The translations under genes were made by a program, and so were the position numbers. The notes under the pieces were generated by a model. That model was not told the DNA's origin. It saw only the letters and a list, made by a program, of their open reading frames with translations, and made no database searches. DNA of 64,000 nt from Lichenicoccus sp964247695 (GTDB taxonomy: Bacteria; Pseudomonadota; Alphaproteobacteria; Acetobacterales; Acetobacteraceae): assembly GCA_964247695.1 (NCBI GenBank), contig CAXTVI010000016.1, positions 25,602 through 89,601 on the forward strand, written 5' to 3'. Shown piece after piece: positions 9,090 through 18,717 of the stretch; the first letter of the stretch is position 1; each line of letters begins with the position of its first letter.

Positions 9090-10058
9090 TCAGATGGCTG
9101 GCGATCCGACCAGGATCAGGCCACGCAGGCGCTCGACCGTGACGCGCTCAGGCTTCGCCGTGCCGGGAGCGGTGACCGCGGCACCGCCCGCCGCGATCCC
9201 CCAGGCAAACGCATCCTCGGGCGTGCGGCCGTCCGCCAGGGCCATGACCATTCCGGCCAGGAAGCTGTCACCGGCCCCCACCGTGCCGTTCACCACCACG
9301 TCGAGCGCCGGCAGCCGCAGCGTGCCGTTCTCGGACGCCAGCACCGCGCCGTTCTCACCGAGCGTCAGCGCCACCAGCCGGGCCCGGCCGCTGCGCACGA
9401 TCTCCATCGCGGCGGCCTCCTGGGCCTGCGGATCCGGCAGCCGGCGCCCGACGATGCTCTCAAGCTCGGTGAGGCTCGACTTCACCAGCTCGACCCCGCC
9501 ATCCGCGAGCCCCGCGCGCAGCGCCGGCCCGGACGTGTCGAGCACGTAGCGGATCGCCCGGCGCCGGGCGACCTGGCCGAGCTGGGCATAGAAATCTTCC
9601 GGCGTGCCGGGCGGCAGGCTGCCGCTGGCGATCAGCCAGCCGGCCTCCAGGCTCTGCGCCGCGTCGAGCATCGCCGTCCAGTCCGCCTCGGCCAGGGTCG
9701 GACCCGCCGCGATGAAGCGGTATTCGTGGCCGGTCGAGGCGTCCGTCACCGTGTGGCTGGTACGGGTGCGGCCAGGGATCTGCACGATCCGGTGCTGCAC
9801 GCCACCCTCCTGCAGCAGCTCCTCGAGCAGCCGCCCGCTGGACCCGCCGGCCAGCACCAGCGCCAGCGAGCGACCGCCGAGCGCGTGCATCACGCTGGCG
9901 ACGTTCACCCCGCCGCCGCCTGCATCCTGCCGCTCCGCGAACGTGCGCAGCTTGTGCGTCGGGCGCACGCTCTGCGCCTGCGAGGCGATGTCGATGGTCG
10001 GGTTCATCGTCACGGTGGCGATCAACGGCAAGGCGGAGAACGGCGGCATGCACGGCAC
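9090..10058 (-). CDS. PfkB-family sugar kinase (1-phosphofructokinase / phosphofructokinase II type)
   Basis: Cytoplasmic ATP-dependent kinase of phosphorylated hexoses, about 320 residues. The opening IATVTMNPTIDIA and the GGGGVNVA glycine cluster match FruK/PfkB/LacC enzymes. The C-terminal signature NGTVGAGDSFLAGMV carries the catalytic Asp in GAGDS. The first codon in this frame is GTG at 10058; an ATG three codons later (10049) is an equally good start. No PTS genes are adjacent, so I cannot decide between fructose-1-phosphate, fructose-6-phosphate and tagatose-6-phosphate as substrate. Confidence 0.85.
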   Translation of the reverse strand: MPCMPPFSALPLIATVTMNPTIDIASQAQSVRPTHKLRTFAERQDAGGGGVNVASVMHALGGRSLALVLAGGSSGRLLEELLQEGGVQHRIVQIPGRTRTSHTVTDASTGHEYRFIAAGPTLAEADWTAMLDAAQSLEAGWLIASGSLPPGTPEDFYAQLGQVARRRAIRYVLDTSGPALRAGLADGGVELVKSSLTELESIVGRRLPDPQAQEAAAMEIVRSGRARLVALTLGENGAVLASENGTLRLPALDVVVNGTVGAGDSFLAGMVMALADGRTPEDAFAWGIAAGGAAVTAPGTAKPERVTVERLRGLILVGSPAI

Positions 10059-10112
10059 TCGAAGCGGATCGCCCCATCATGGACCCGGCTGCTCCGGGAT
10101 TGGAAGCCAGGC

Positions 10113-11255
10113 TTAGAACAGCGCCATCTGGGCCGGCTCGGGGGCGGCAACGGTGCCGCGCGCCCCTGGTCCGTGCGCCGCATCCGACGGCGGCTGGAAC
10201 TGCGAGGTGTCCAGGGGTGCACGCCCCTCCAGACCGAGCTTCGCCGCCATCCGCCTGAACCGTTGCGCCAGCATGTCGGCATAGACGCCCTGGCCGCGGA
10301 AGCGATGGCCGAAACGGCTATCGTTGAGCGCACCCGCGCGCGTCTCGCGCACCAGGTTGAGCACGTGCCGTGCCCGCTGCGGATAATGCTGGTGCAGCCA
10401 GGTTTCGAACATCTGGCGCAGCTCGAGCGGCAGCCGCAGCAGCACGTAGCTGGCATCGCAGGCGCCGCGGGAAGCAGCCGCCTCGAGGATGCGCTCCAGC
10501 TCGGCGTCATTCAGCCCGGGGATCATCGGCGCCGCCAGCACGCCGGCCGGGATGCCGGCCTCGCTCAGGCCGGCGATCGCCGCCAGCCGCCGGACCGGGG
10601 TGGCCGCGCGCGGCTCCATGCGACGCGCCAGCTCGGGATCGAGCGTGGTGACCGACAGCCAGACCCGCACCAGCCCGCGGCTCGCCAGCCGCGACAGGAT
10701 GTCGGTGTCGCGCAGCACACCCGCAGACTTGGTGACGATGCTGACCGGGTGGCCGAACCGCTCCAGCACCTCCAGCACCGAGCGGGTCAGCGACAGGGTG
10801 CGCTCGACCGGCTGATACGGGTCGGTGTTGGAGCCAAGCTGGATGGTGCGCGGCACGTAGCCGGGGCGGCGCAGCTCGCGTTCGAGCAAGCGTGCGATCT
10901 CGGGCTTGAAGGTCAGCCGGGTCTCGAAATCCAGGCCGGGCGAGTAGCCGAGATAGGCGTGGCTCGGCCGCGCATAGCAGTAGACGCAGCCATGCTCGCA
11001 GCCGCGATACGGATTGACCGCCCGGTCGAAGCCGAGGTCCGGACTCTGGTTCCAGGCGATCGCGCTGCGGCTGGCATCGCGCGCGAGCGTCGTGGCGACG
11101 GCAGGCGGCGCCAGGGTCTCCGCGCCGATGCTGTCCCAGCCATCGTCGAAGGCCTCGGAGTTGTGGCGATCGTAGCGGTTGCCGACATTGCCGGAGACGC
11201 CACGACCCCGGCGTATCGCGGGTGCTGTTTCGGCGGTGCCCGTCTGGTCCTGCAT
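10113..11255 (-). CDS. PA0069/Rv2578c-family radical SAM protein
   Basis: Radical SAM enzyme of 380 residues resembling spore photoproduct lyase in architecture. The [4Fe-4S] ligands appear as CX3CX2C in CEHGCVYC, about residue 92. NPYRGC before it and QLGSNTDPYQPVE after it are hallmarks of the Rv2578c/PA0069 family. The reaction is not established for the family; a DNA-repair link has been suggested from the resemblance to photoproduct lyase. It is divergent from the GGDEF-EAL gene, with 242 bases between them in which I see no other gene. Confidence 0.85.
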   Translation of the reverse strand: MQDQTGTAETAPAIRRGRGVSGNVGNRYDRHNSEAFDDGWDSIGAETLAPPAVATTLARDASRSAIAWNQSPDLGFDRAVNPYRGCEHGCVYCYARPSHAYLGYSPGLDFETRLTFKPEIARLLERELRRPGYVPRTIQLGSNTDPYQPVERTLSLTRSVLEVLERFGHPVSIVTKSAGVLRDTDILSRLASRGLVRVWLSVTTLDPELARRMEPRAATPVRRLAAIAGLSEAGIPAGVLAAPMIPGLNDAELERILEAAASRGACDASYVLLRLPLELRQMFETWLHQHYPQRARHVLNLVRETRAGALNDSRFGHRFRGQGVYADMLAQRFRRMAAKLGLEGRAPLDTSQFQPPSDAAHGPGARGTVAAPEPAQMALF

Positions 11256-11497
11256 CGGTGATCCTCCGCGTTGCCGGTCATGATCTACGTCAACATGGCC
11301 GGCGAACGTGACACGCGCAAGAACGAATACAGAACATAAGCCCTCCCGGCATCTTGTCGCCCATGCCGAGGCTGGGTCATGCTGAGGCCGCCGCCCGGCT
11401 GTTCACGCTGCATCTTCGGGCGCCGGAATGCTAGGATGCGGATACCGCGCAAGGATCCACAGCCATCCCAGGTAGCATCAACGCGGCTTGCAGAGAG

Positions 11498-13567
11498 ATG
11501 AAGTCCGGCATGCCCCTCATCGCCATCCTCGACGACCCGGGCCGGCCGTTGCAGGAGCGCTTCGGGCTTGCGGTCGGTCCCGAGGTCGTGCTGCAGGCCT
11601 TCACAAGCGAACCCGAGCTGCGTCACGGACTTGCCGGGATACCCGATCTCGTCATCGCCGCGCCGGGCCTTGCGGGTTTCGATGCGGCTGCCTTCGCCCG
11701 GGATCTCGCCGGCATGCCAGGATGCGGCGACGTTCCGCTCCTGCTGGCCGGAGCCGGGGAGGAGCCGGCCGGCATCGCGGCGCGCGCCTGGCGGCTGCTC
11801 TGGTCCCGCACGCGCGGCGCGGCGGCGGCCGGCGAGCACGCGCTGGCGCAACTGGTCGACGCGGTGCCGGTCCTGCTCAGCGTCTGCGACGCTGACGGAC
11901 GGTTCGTCCTGGTCAACGCGCTGTACGGGAGGGTCGCCGCCACCCATCCTGGCGGCATGGTCGGGCTGCGCATGGCCGACGCGTTCGGCGAGGCCTACGA
12001 GCAGCGGCACCTGACGCTCGACGGGCTGGTGCTGCGCACCGGCAATGCACTGCCCGGTTTCGAGGAGGAGATCACCGACCGCAACGGCGTCACCCGCGTC
12101 CTGCTGACCACCAAGACACCGTTCCGGGGCAGCGGCGGGCAGCCCGGCGTGCTGACCACCTCGCTCGACATCACCGAGCGGCGCCGGGCCGAGACGCGCC
12201 TGGCGCAACTGGCGAGCCACGACGCGCTCACCGGGCTGCCGAACCGGGTGCTGCTGCGTTCCCGCCTGGAGCGGCGGCTCGAGGTGCCACGCCCGCGCAG
12301 CACCTCCGCGGTGCTGTTCCTCGATCTGGATTTCTTCAAGCTCGCGAACGACCAGATCGGGCACGAGAACGGCGACCTGCTGCTGCGCGAGGTGGCGCGG
12401 CGCCTGGAGCGCGCGGTGGCACCCGGCGACCTGGTGGCGCGCCTGGCCGGCGACGAGTTCGCCATCCTGCAGAGCATCCCGCTTGCCACCGCAGCGGCCG
12501 CGGACCTCGCGACCCAGACCGAAAGCCTCAGGAGCACCGGCCTCGCCCAGCAGGTGCTGCAGCTCATCGAGACGCCGTTCCAGTGCGGCGAGGAGGCCGT
12601 GCACATCACCTGCAGCATCGGAATCGCGCTGCATCCACAGGATGGCGTGACCGCCGACGAGCTGCTGCGCAGCGCCGAGCTCGCCATGCACGGCGCCAAG
12701 GCCGACGGACGCGCTTGCTGGCGGCTCTGCGTGCCCAACCTGAGCGAGCAGGCCGACCAGGCGGCGCGGCTGCGCGCCGACCTGCGCGAGGCCCTGGAAC
12801 GGGGCGAGTTCGTGGTGCACTACCAGCCGCAGGTGGCGCTCGCGACCGGGCACATCGCCGGAGTCGAGGCGCTGCTGCGCTGGAACCGGCCCGGCAGCGG
12901 GCTGCTGCGCCCGGGCGAATTTCTCCAGGGCGCCCTGGAGGCCGGCCTGCTCGATTCAATCGACCGCTGGGTGCTGCACCAGGCCTGCCAGGATGCCGCC
13001 GACTGGCAGGCGCTGGGGCTCCCGCGCATCCGCCTCGGCATCAACCTGTCGCCTCGCATCCTCGATAGCGGCCAGGCGCTGGACCTGGTCACCGAGACTC
13101 TCGCGATGACCGGCCTGGATGCGACCCTGCTGGAACTCGAGCTGACCGAGGGCGACCTGGTCGAGGACCTCGACGCGGCGGCCGGCATGCTGGCCTCGCT
13201 GCGCCAGCTCGGGGTGGCCATCGCGATCGACGATTTCGGCATGGGCTATTCATCGCTGAACTACGTGAAGAGCTTTCCGGTCGACCGGCTCAAGATCGAC
13301 CAGTCCTTCGTGCGCGACCTCGAGACCGAGAGCCAGGACGCCACCATCGTGCATGCCATCATCACGCTCGGCCACAGCCTGGGCCTGAGCATCGTAGCCG
13401 AGGGCGTGGAGACGGTCGGCCAGCTCACGATGCTGATGAGCGACGGCTGCGACGAGATCCAGGGCTACTATTTCAGCGAGCCGCTGCCGCGCGGCGAGCT
13501 CGAGGAGATCCTGAGGCGCGAGCAGGCTCTGGCGGGGCCGCTGGCCATGCCGGCGGCGCTCGCGTGA
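11498..13567 (+). CDS. PAS-GGDEF-EAL cyclic di-GMP turnover protein
   Basis: Signalling protein of 689 residues with no membrane segment. Residues 5-100 look like a receiver fold, but the phosphoacceptor position reads PDLVIAAP without the usual Asp, so it may be a pseudo-receiver. A PAS domain spans about 115-228. The GGDEF domain (235-400) has AGDEF at 317-321, compatible with diguanylate cyclase activity; no RxxD inhibitory site precedes it. The EAL domain (425-680) is complete: EALLRW at 457-462, INLSP, ELTE, DDFGMGYSSL at 578-587, KIDQSF and AEGVET. It may be a phosphodiesterase or bifunctional. It ends one base before the convergent WD40 gene. Confidence 0.92.
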   Translation: MKSGMPLIAILDDPGRPLQERFGLAVGPEVVLQAFTSEPELRHGLAGIPDLVIAAPGLAGFDAAAFARDLAGMPGCGDVPLLLAGAGEEPAGIAARAWRLLWSRTRGAAAAGEHALAQLVDAVPVLLSVCDADGRFVLVNALYGRVAATHPGGMVGLRMADAFGEAYEQRHLTLDGLVLRTGNALPGFEEEITDRNGVTRVLLTTKTPFRGSGGQPGVLTTSLDITERRRAETRLAQLASHDALTGLPNRVLLRSRLERRLEVPRPRSTSAVLFLDLDFFKLANDQIGHENGDLLLREVARRLERAVAPGDLVARLAGDEFAILQSIPLATAAAADLATQTESLRSTGLAQQVLQLIETPFQCGEEAVHITCSIGIALHPQDGVTADELLRSAELAMHGAKADGRACWRLCVPNLSEQADQAARLRADLREALERGEFVVHYQPQVALATGHIAGVEALLRWNRPGSGLLRPGEFLQGALEAGLLDSIDRWVLHQACQDAADWQALGLPRIRLGINLSPRILDSGQALDLVTETLAMTGLDATLLELELTEGDLVEDLDAAAGMLASLRQLGVAIAIDDFGMGYSSLNYVKSFPVDRLKIDQSFVRDLETESQDATIVHAIITLGHSLGLSIVAEGVETVGQLTMLMSDGCDEIQGYYFSEPLPRGELEEILRREQALAGPLAMPAALA

Positions 13568-13568
13568 C

Positions 13569-14645
13569 CTATCTGGGGGACAGGTCGACCACCGCCATCC
13601 GGCCGCCCTCGGTGCCGAAGGCGAGGCAGGCGCCGTCCGGCGAGTAGGCCAGCGCCGTCACCGCCTGATGTCCCTCGCTGCCATGCGGCCCGCACACCGG
13701 AAGCACCTTCTTGGTCGCCACGTCGGCCATCAGCACGGTGCCGTCCGCAAATCCTGCCGCCACGACGTCGTGCTGCGGATGGAAGGCGACACGGGTGCAC
13801 AGCACGTTCTGGATGCCGGCGAGTTCGGTTGGCGGCTTGCCCATCGGTCCGCCGCCGAAGAACGGCCACAGCACCACGGCATCGGCCCCCGACGTCGCCA
13901 GCCAGCGGCCGCTGCGCGAGAACGAGATCGACTGCGTCTTCTGCGGATACCCGCTCATTCGCATGTTGTGGCCGTCGGGCAGCCGCCAGCCATGCAGTTC
14001 GTTCTCCTGCATGGCGGTAACCAGCGCCTCGCCGTTGGGATGCAGCGCGATGCCGATATGGCTACCCTTCCAGGCCAGCAGGCGCGGTGCGTCACTCTTG
14101 GTATTCACGAACCGCAGCGTGGCGCCGCCATAGTGCGACGTGGCGATGCGCCTCCCCTTGGCATCGAACACCACGCCGGAGACCGTGCTGTCATGCTCGA
14201 GCGTGCGGACCAGGGCGCCGGCGCCGTCGCGCAGCTCGACCTGCTTGCCGACGGCGGACGCGATCAGCACCGTGCGCCCGTCCACCACGCTCGCCACATG
14301 CTCGACCCAGCGCCGGCCGCGGGCGATCTCGTGCACCGCATCGTCGGCATCGATCCGGCACAGCCGGTTGTCGTCGCCGCCGGTCAGGAAGCCCTGCGGC
14401 GTCACATCCTGCGCGAGGGCCAGGACTGAGCCGTCATGCACCTCGAGCCGCCGCCAATGCTCGGCCGCCCCCCGGCGCGGCGTCACATGCACGGTGCCCT
14501 CGCCCGTCGCGAACGCCATCCGGCTGGAGTCGCGGGCGACGGCGCAACCGACGACGAAACCGTCGGCCTGCTGCACCGCGCCCCTCGTCGTGAGCAACTC
14601 GTCGACCGGAGGCGGTCGCACGGGTTGGGTGAAGGTGCTGCTCAT
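13569..14645 (-). CDS. WD40-repeat protein coupled to a CobW-type GTPase
   Basis: Predicted seven-bladed propeller of 358 residues without a signal peptide. Blades recur with patterns such as VTALAYSPDGACLAFGTEGG and ISFSRSGRWLATSGADAVVLW. Its ATG overlaps the stop codon of the COG0523 GTPase by four bases (ATGA), so translation of the two is probably coupled. CobW GTPase plus WD40 pairs are recurrent in alphaproteobacteria, and I infer that it assists metal delivery by the GTPase. Direct biochemical function is unknown. Confidence 0.8.
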   Translation of the reverse strand: MSSTFTQPVRPPPVDELLTTRGAVQQADGFVVGCAVARDSSRMAFATGEGTVHVTPRRGAAEHWRRLEVHDGSVLALAQDVTPQGFLTGGDDNRLCRIDADDAVHEIARGRRWVEHVASVVDGRTVLIASAVGKQVELRDGAGALVRTLEHDSTVSGVVFDAKGRRIATSHYGGATLRFVNTKSDAPRLLAWKGSHIGIALHPNGEALVTAMQENELHGWRLPDGHNMRMSGYPQKTQSISFSRSGRWLATSGADAVVLWPFFGGGPMGKPPTELAGIQNVLCTRVAFHPQHDVVAAGFADGTVLMADVATKKVLPVCGPHGSEGHQAVTALAYSPDGACLAFGTEGGRMAVVDLSPR

Positions 14646-15640
14646 TGCGCGACGCAGGACTCGAAGCCGCGGCGCAGGCGCGGCCGGTTGAGGTTGCGAC
14701 CGATGAACACCAGCCGCGAGGTGCGGGCCTCGTCGGCCGTCCAGGGCGCCACGAAATCGCCGTCCGCCATCATGTGCACCGCCTGGAAGGCGAAGCGCCG
14801 GGGCTCGCCCTTGTACGACAGGATGCCCTTGGAGCGCAGGATGTCCTGCCCCTGCTCCTGCAGCACGGCGCCGATCCAGGCCTGGAATTTCGCCGCGTCG
14901 AGTGGCGCCTCCACCTCGAACGACAGGCTCTGCACCTCATCGTCGTGGCTGTGGCTGTCGCTCTCCAGGAAGTCCGGAGCCACCTCCAAAGCGCGCTTCA
15001 GGTCGAAGCCGCCCTGGTCGAGCAGGTCGGTGATGGCGACGCGGCCGCGCTGCGCGCGATGGATGCGCGCGTAGCGGTTGATGCCGCGTATGCGCGCCTC
15101 GACCGCATCGAGGGTCGCCGCATCCACGAGGTCGGTCTTGTTGAGCACGATGACGTCGGCGAACGCGATCTGGTTCTGCGCCTCGCGGCTGTCGGCGAGA
15201 CGCGCCGGCAGGTTGAGCGCATCGACCACGGTGACGACCGCATCGAGCCGGGTCTTCGCCTTTACCTCGTCATCGACAAAGAAGGTCTGGGCGACCGGCG
15301 CCGGGTCGGCGAGGCCGGTGGTCTCGACGATGATGCCGTCGAACCGGCCGCGGCGCTTCATCAGGCTGCCCAGGATGCGGATGAGGTCACCGCGCACGGT
15401 GCAGCAGATGCAGCCGTTGTTCATCTCGAAGACCTCCTCGTCGGCGTCCACCACGAGGTCGTTATCCACGCCGAGTTCGCCGAACTCGTTGATCACCACG
15501 GCATATTTGCGGCCATGCTCGGCGGTGAGGATGTGGTTCAGCAGCGTGGTCTTGCCGGCGCCGAGGAAGCCGGTGAGCACGGTGACCGGGATCAGGGCGG
15601 GCCTGGTCTCGGATGCGGGAGCGGTCCGGGTCTCTGACAT
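14642..15640 (-). CDS. COG0523 (CobW/ZNG1-type) metal-chaperone GTPase
   Basis: Cytoplasmic GTPase of 332 residues that hands a metal, most often zinc, to client proteins. Walker A is GFLGAGKT at 24-31. The invariant metal-binding CxCC motif is CICC at 77-80. NKTDL provides guanine specificity. A His/Asp patch, SDSHSHDDE, precedes the C-terminal CobW_C domain and may bind metal as well. It starts only four bases after the O-antigen-ligase-like gene and overlaps the WD40 gene. Many relatives are Zur-regulated; here there is no room for its own promoter unless it lies inside the upstream gene. Confidence 0.9.
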   Translation of the reverse strand: MSETRTAPASETRPALIPVTVLTGFLGAGKTTLLNHILTAEHGRKYAVVINEFGELGVDNDLVVDADEEVFEMNNGCICCTVRGDLIRILGSLMKRRGRFDGIIVETTGLADPAPVAQTFFVDDEVKAKTRLDAVVTVVDALNLPARLADSREAQNQIAFADVIVLNKTDLVDAATLDAVEARIRGINRYARIHRAQRGRVAITDLLDQGGFDLKRALEVAPDFLESDSHSHDDEVQSLSFEVEAPLDAAKFQAWIGAVLQEQGQDILRSKGILSYKGEPRRFAFQAVHMMADGDFVAPWTADEARTSRLVFIGRNLNRPRLRRGFESCVAQ

Positions 15641-15644
15641 GGGC

Positions 15645-16958
15645 TCAGCCTCGAAGGGTGACAGGGCGTGAAGCGATCGGCCGCTGCATATAGGGCGTCG
15701 CGGCCGCCAGTCCCAACCCCAGGATCAGGAAGAACCAGCCGCCGAGCGGCATGTTGGTAAAGGCGCTGGACGAGGCGATCGGCCATTCCTGGATCAGCAC
15801 CGCCACGAACAGCCCGGTGCGCCAGGCCTGCTGCACGGCGCTCTGGCCGGGCGGTTGCCGGGGTTCGAGTGCCCGCAGCCAGGCCAGCACCAGCAGGCAG
15901 AACAGCACCAGCCCGGGTAGACCGGCATCGGTGAGGGCCTGCAGGTAGTGGTTGTGCGGATGCTGCACGCAGAAGCCAGCCCCGCCGCCATCGGAGGTCG
16001 CCGGCGCCAGCGGCGACACGCCATGGAAATATTGCGGCAGCGGGCAGCCGGTGCGGAAGCCGTCGAAGCCGCGTCCGGTCAGCGGATTGCCCCGCGCGAT
16101 GGCGAGCGCGCGGCCGAGGATCAGGCCGTATGGGCTGCTGCCGAAATGCTGCATCTGGCGCTCGAACAGCAGCACCAGGTGCGAGAAGCTGCGCGGCGAA
16201 ACCACCGCAGAGACCCCGACCAGCACCGGGACCAGTGCGAGGCACGCCAGCAGCGGCACGCGCAGGCGGGGCAGCATCAGGCATGCCACGACCAGCCCGA
16301 GCCCGCAGAGCAGCAGCGGCACGCGCTGGCCGGACAGCACCATCAGGGCGAGGCCGCCAATTAGGATCGCGATGGCTCCTGCGATGCCGGCCACACGCTG
16401 GGGGCGCGAGACGCCGCGTCCGATCAACCAGGCACAGGCCGGCAGCATGGTCGGGAACAGCAGCCGCGACAGCGGCGCCGCCGCGCGCGGGTGGTCGTAT
16501 GGTCCGGTCAGGGTGCCGTCATGGAAGCGCGGCATGCCGAACAGGTTGTGACCGGTGACCGCCTGCAGCAGCAGCTGCGCGGCGATATAGGCGAAGCTCG
16601 CCCAGAGCAGCCAGGCGAGCCAGCGCTGGTGGCGCACATCACGCAGCACCCACGCCTGCAGCGCCGCCGGAAACAGCAGGAAACGCACGGTCAGCAGCGC
16701 CTGCAGGAAGGACTTCCCGCCGCCCTGCCCCAGTGAGGCAACCGGCAGCGAGCACACCACCAGCCACAGCCACCAGAGCGCCGCGATCCCGACCCAGGCC
16801 TGCCGGGTCCAGCGCCAGTCGCGCATCACCGTCGAGCGCAGCAGGAACAGCACGGCGACCGCATCGATGCAGCCTTCGGCCAGGGCGCGTCCATGCACCA
16901 GGAACAGCGGACATAGCAACGCGGCCACAAGGGCCACGCGGTCGAGCGGACGGGTCAT
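15645..16958 (-). CDS. O-antigen ligase / Wzy-like polytopic membrane protein
   Basis: Integral membrane protein of 437 residues with about ten to twelve hydrophobic spans. The start is the ATG at 16958, which overlaps the stop of the glycosyltransferase by four bases; the longer frame upstream is only a shadow of that gene. A large loop carrying GNPLTGRGFDGFRTGC followed by HPHNHYLQALTDAGLPGL matches the O-antigen ligase/polymerase signature, where the H(P)HN motif lies near the active site. It probably joins or polymerises a surface glycan made with the upstream glycosyltransferase. Whether it is WaaL or Wzy cannot be decided here. Confidence 0.85.
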   Translation of the reverse strand: MTRPLDRVALVAALLCPLFLVHGRALAEGCIDAVAVLFLLRSTVMRDWRWTRQAWVGIAALWWLWLVVCSLPVASLGQGGGKSFLQALLTVRFLLFPAALQAWVLRDVRHQRWLAWLLWASFAYIAAQLLLQAVTGHNLFGMPRFHDGTLTGPYDHPRAAAPLSRLLFPTMLPACAWLIGRGVSRPQRVAGIAGAIAILIGGLALMVLSGQRVPLLLCGLGLVVACLMLPRLRVPLLACLALVPVLVGVSAVVSPRSFSHLVLLFERQMQHFGSSPYGLILGRALAIARGNPLTGRGFDGFRTGCPLPQYFHGVSPLAPATSDGGGAGFCVQHPHNHYLQALTDAGLPGLVLFCLLVLAWLRALEPRQPPGQSAVQQAWRTGLFVAVLIQEWPIASSSAFTNMPLGGWFFLILGLGLAAATPYMQRPIASRPVTLRG

Positions 16959-18088
16959 GCGGATGCGGATTGGCCCGGAGCGCGGCCTGGCGCAAGGGCA
17001 TCCCCGCGCATCGCCTCGAGCCGCCGCAACGCGGGCTCGATATCGAACAGCCGCGCACGGGCCCGTGCGCGTTCGGAGAGACTGGCCTGGAGCGCCATGT
17101 CGCCGGTCAGTTGCAGCAGGGCAGCCTCCAACTGCTCCGGCTCGGCGCGCAGGGCAGCATCGCCCACCACCTCGATCAGCCCGGGGCGCGGCGAGACGAT
17201 CAGCGCGGCGCCGCAGCCCATCGCCTCCAGGGCGGTCATCCCGAACGGCTCCTGCCAACGGCTGGGCACGACCACGATCGCCGCCCGCGCCATGGCCTCG
17301 AGCACCGCCCGGTGCGGCTGGTGACCGTGCATCACGATCCCGGCCGCCGCGGCGCGGGGACGCAGGGCGGCCAGGAACGGTGTGTCCGGCGCATCCACGC
17401 AGAAGCGGTCGCCGCCGATGATCGCCGCCCGCCAGCCCGGGCGTTGCGGCAAGACCTGCGCGCAGGCGGCCACAAAGGCGTCCGCACCCTTGTCGGCGAC
17501 CACGCGCCCGGCGAACAGGATCAGCGACTCGCGCTCAGGCATCGGCGGCGGCAGGGCAGCGACGTCGATGCAGTTCGGCAGCACCCGCACATCGGCACCT
17601 GGTGCCAGACCTTCGACGAAGCGTCCGCGCAACCACTCCGAGACGCACCCCACCCCCATGCGCCGCAGCAGAGCCGCGCGCTCCCGGGCGGTCCGCGCTC
17701 GGCGCATTGCCTGCGGGTCGTTGTGCAGGATGAGGGTCAGCGGGATGCGGGGGAAGCGTCGCGCGAGGTACCGGGCGATCTCGGGGCGGTTATGCACCTC
17801 GATCAGGACAGGGCTCAGCCGGCGCAGGGCCGCGGCTACGGCGGCGGCAAAGCGCAGCGGACCTAGCAGCGGCCATGCGACCGGCCGTGCCGGGAAATAC
17901 CGGCGTCCCGCGAACGGGGCGGTCGCAAGCGGCGCGCCGACGATGCAGTCCTCAGGCAAGCTGACCCGGTGCACCAGCAGCCCGATCGCCCCCACCGCGT
18001 CCGGCGAGAAGCCTTCGCGCGGCGGCAGCACCACCGCGACCGGCCCGGGCGCTGTCAGGCGACGGTTTCGTACTTGTCGAGCCGCCAT
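16955..18088 (-). CDS. GT4-family glycosyltransferase
   Basis: Retaining glycosyltransferase with a GT-B fold, about 377 residues. The N-terminal half includes LIEVHNRPEIARYL. The C-terminal half has LFAGRVVADKGADAF and the nucleotide-sugar site PSRWQEPFGMTALEAMGCGAA, with the EX7E pattern. The start is uncertain: the ATG at 18088 overlaps the GST gene by 34 bases, while GTG codons at 18034 and 18031 would avoid the overlap but have weak ribosome sites. It is coupled to the O-antigen-ligase-like gene, so surface polysaccharide or LPS synthesis is the likely role. Sugar donor unknown. Confidence 0.85.
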   Translation of the reverse strand: MAARQVRNRRLTAPGPVAVVLPPREGFSPDAVGAIGLLVHRVSLPEDCIVGAPLATAPFAGRRYFPARPVAWPLLGPLRFAAAVAAALRRLSPVLIEVHNRPEIARYLARRFPRIPLTLILHNDPQAMRRARTARERAALLRRMGVGCVSEWLRGRFVEGLAPGADVRVLPNCIDVAALPPPMPERESLILFAGRVVADKGADAFVAACAQVLPQRPGWRAAIIGGDRFCVDAPDTPFLAALRPRAAAAGIVMHGHQPHRAVLEAMARAAIVVVPSRWQEPFGMTALEAMGCGAALIVSPRPGLIEVVGDAALRAEPEQLEAALLQLTGDMALQASLSERARARARLFDIEPALRRLEAMRGDALAPGRAPGQSASA

Positions 18089-18702
18089 GCAGCCGGTTCC
18101 AGCGCCGCCTCGTCGTACCAGCGCTGCATCAGCGGGTGCGCCCGCACCCGGTCGCGATAGGCGCTCGCCGGCTCGCCAAGCGGCACGGCATAGGACAGCA
18201 GGCGGGAGACCACCGGGGCGAACATCGCATCCGCGATCCCGAAGCTTGCGCCGTACAGGAACGGGCCGCCTGCCTCGCTCCAGATCGCCTCGATCCGGGC
18301 GATGTCGGCGGCAACCTCGCCCGGCACGCCGCCGGCCAGCGGCCGCGCCTCGCGGCCGCAATTCATCGGCATGGCGATGCGCAGCGCCCGGAAGCCGCCA
18401 TGCATCTCGCTGGCGACGCTGCGGGCCTGCGCGCGCAGGATCGGCTCCGATGGCCACAGGCCGGGTGCCTGCTCGGCACAATACTCGCCGATCGCCAGGC
18501 TCTCCCAGATCCGAGCCCCACGGTGCTCGAGATACGGCACCAGGCCGTTCGGCGTGGCCTGTGCAATCGCCTCGGTGCGGCCGCCGGCGATCGGGATCAC
18601 CTGTTCCTCGACATCCAGACCGGCGAGGTGCACCGCCAGCCAGCCACGCAGCGACCAGGAGGAGTAGCGCCTGGTGCCGATGACAAGTCGTCCGTCCGCC
18701 AT
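18055..18702 (-). CDS. Glutathione S-transferase
   Basis: Cytosolic GST of 215 residues. The N-terminal thioredoxin-like domain holds RRYSSWSLRGWL, the usual active-site region in this subgroup, then GLVPYL with the cis-proline and WESLAIGEYC, the glutathione gamma-glutamyl contact. The all-helical C-terminal domain includes FLYGASFGIADAMFAPV, a conserved N-capping region. It begins 15 bases after mnmA and overlaps the glycosyltransferase. The link between a GST and these neighbours is not obvious; co-transcription is inferred from spacing. Confidence 0.88.
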   Translation of the reverse strand: MADGRLVIGTRRYSSWSLRGWLAVHLAGLDVEEQVIPIAGGRTEAIAQATPNGLVPYLEHRGARIWESLAIGEYCAEQAPGLWPSEPILRAQARSVASEMHGGFRALRIAMPMNCGREARPLAGGVPGEVAADIARIEAIWSEAGGPFLYGASFGIADAMFAPVVSRLLSYAVPLGEPASAYRDRVRAHPLMQRWYDEAALEPAAWRLDKYETVA

Positions 18703-18717
18703 GTCGTCCCTCCCGGC

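Noticed and set aside
11285..12853. Minus-strand frame of 522 codons opposite the GGDEF-EAL gene
   Set aside because: Shadow of the signalling gene; no recognisable domain.
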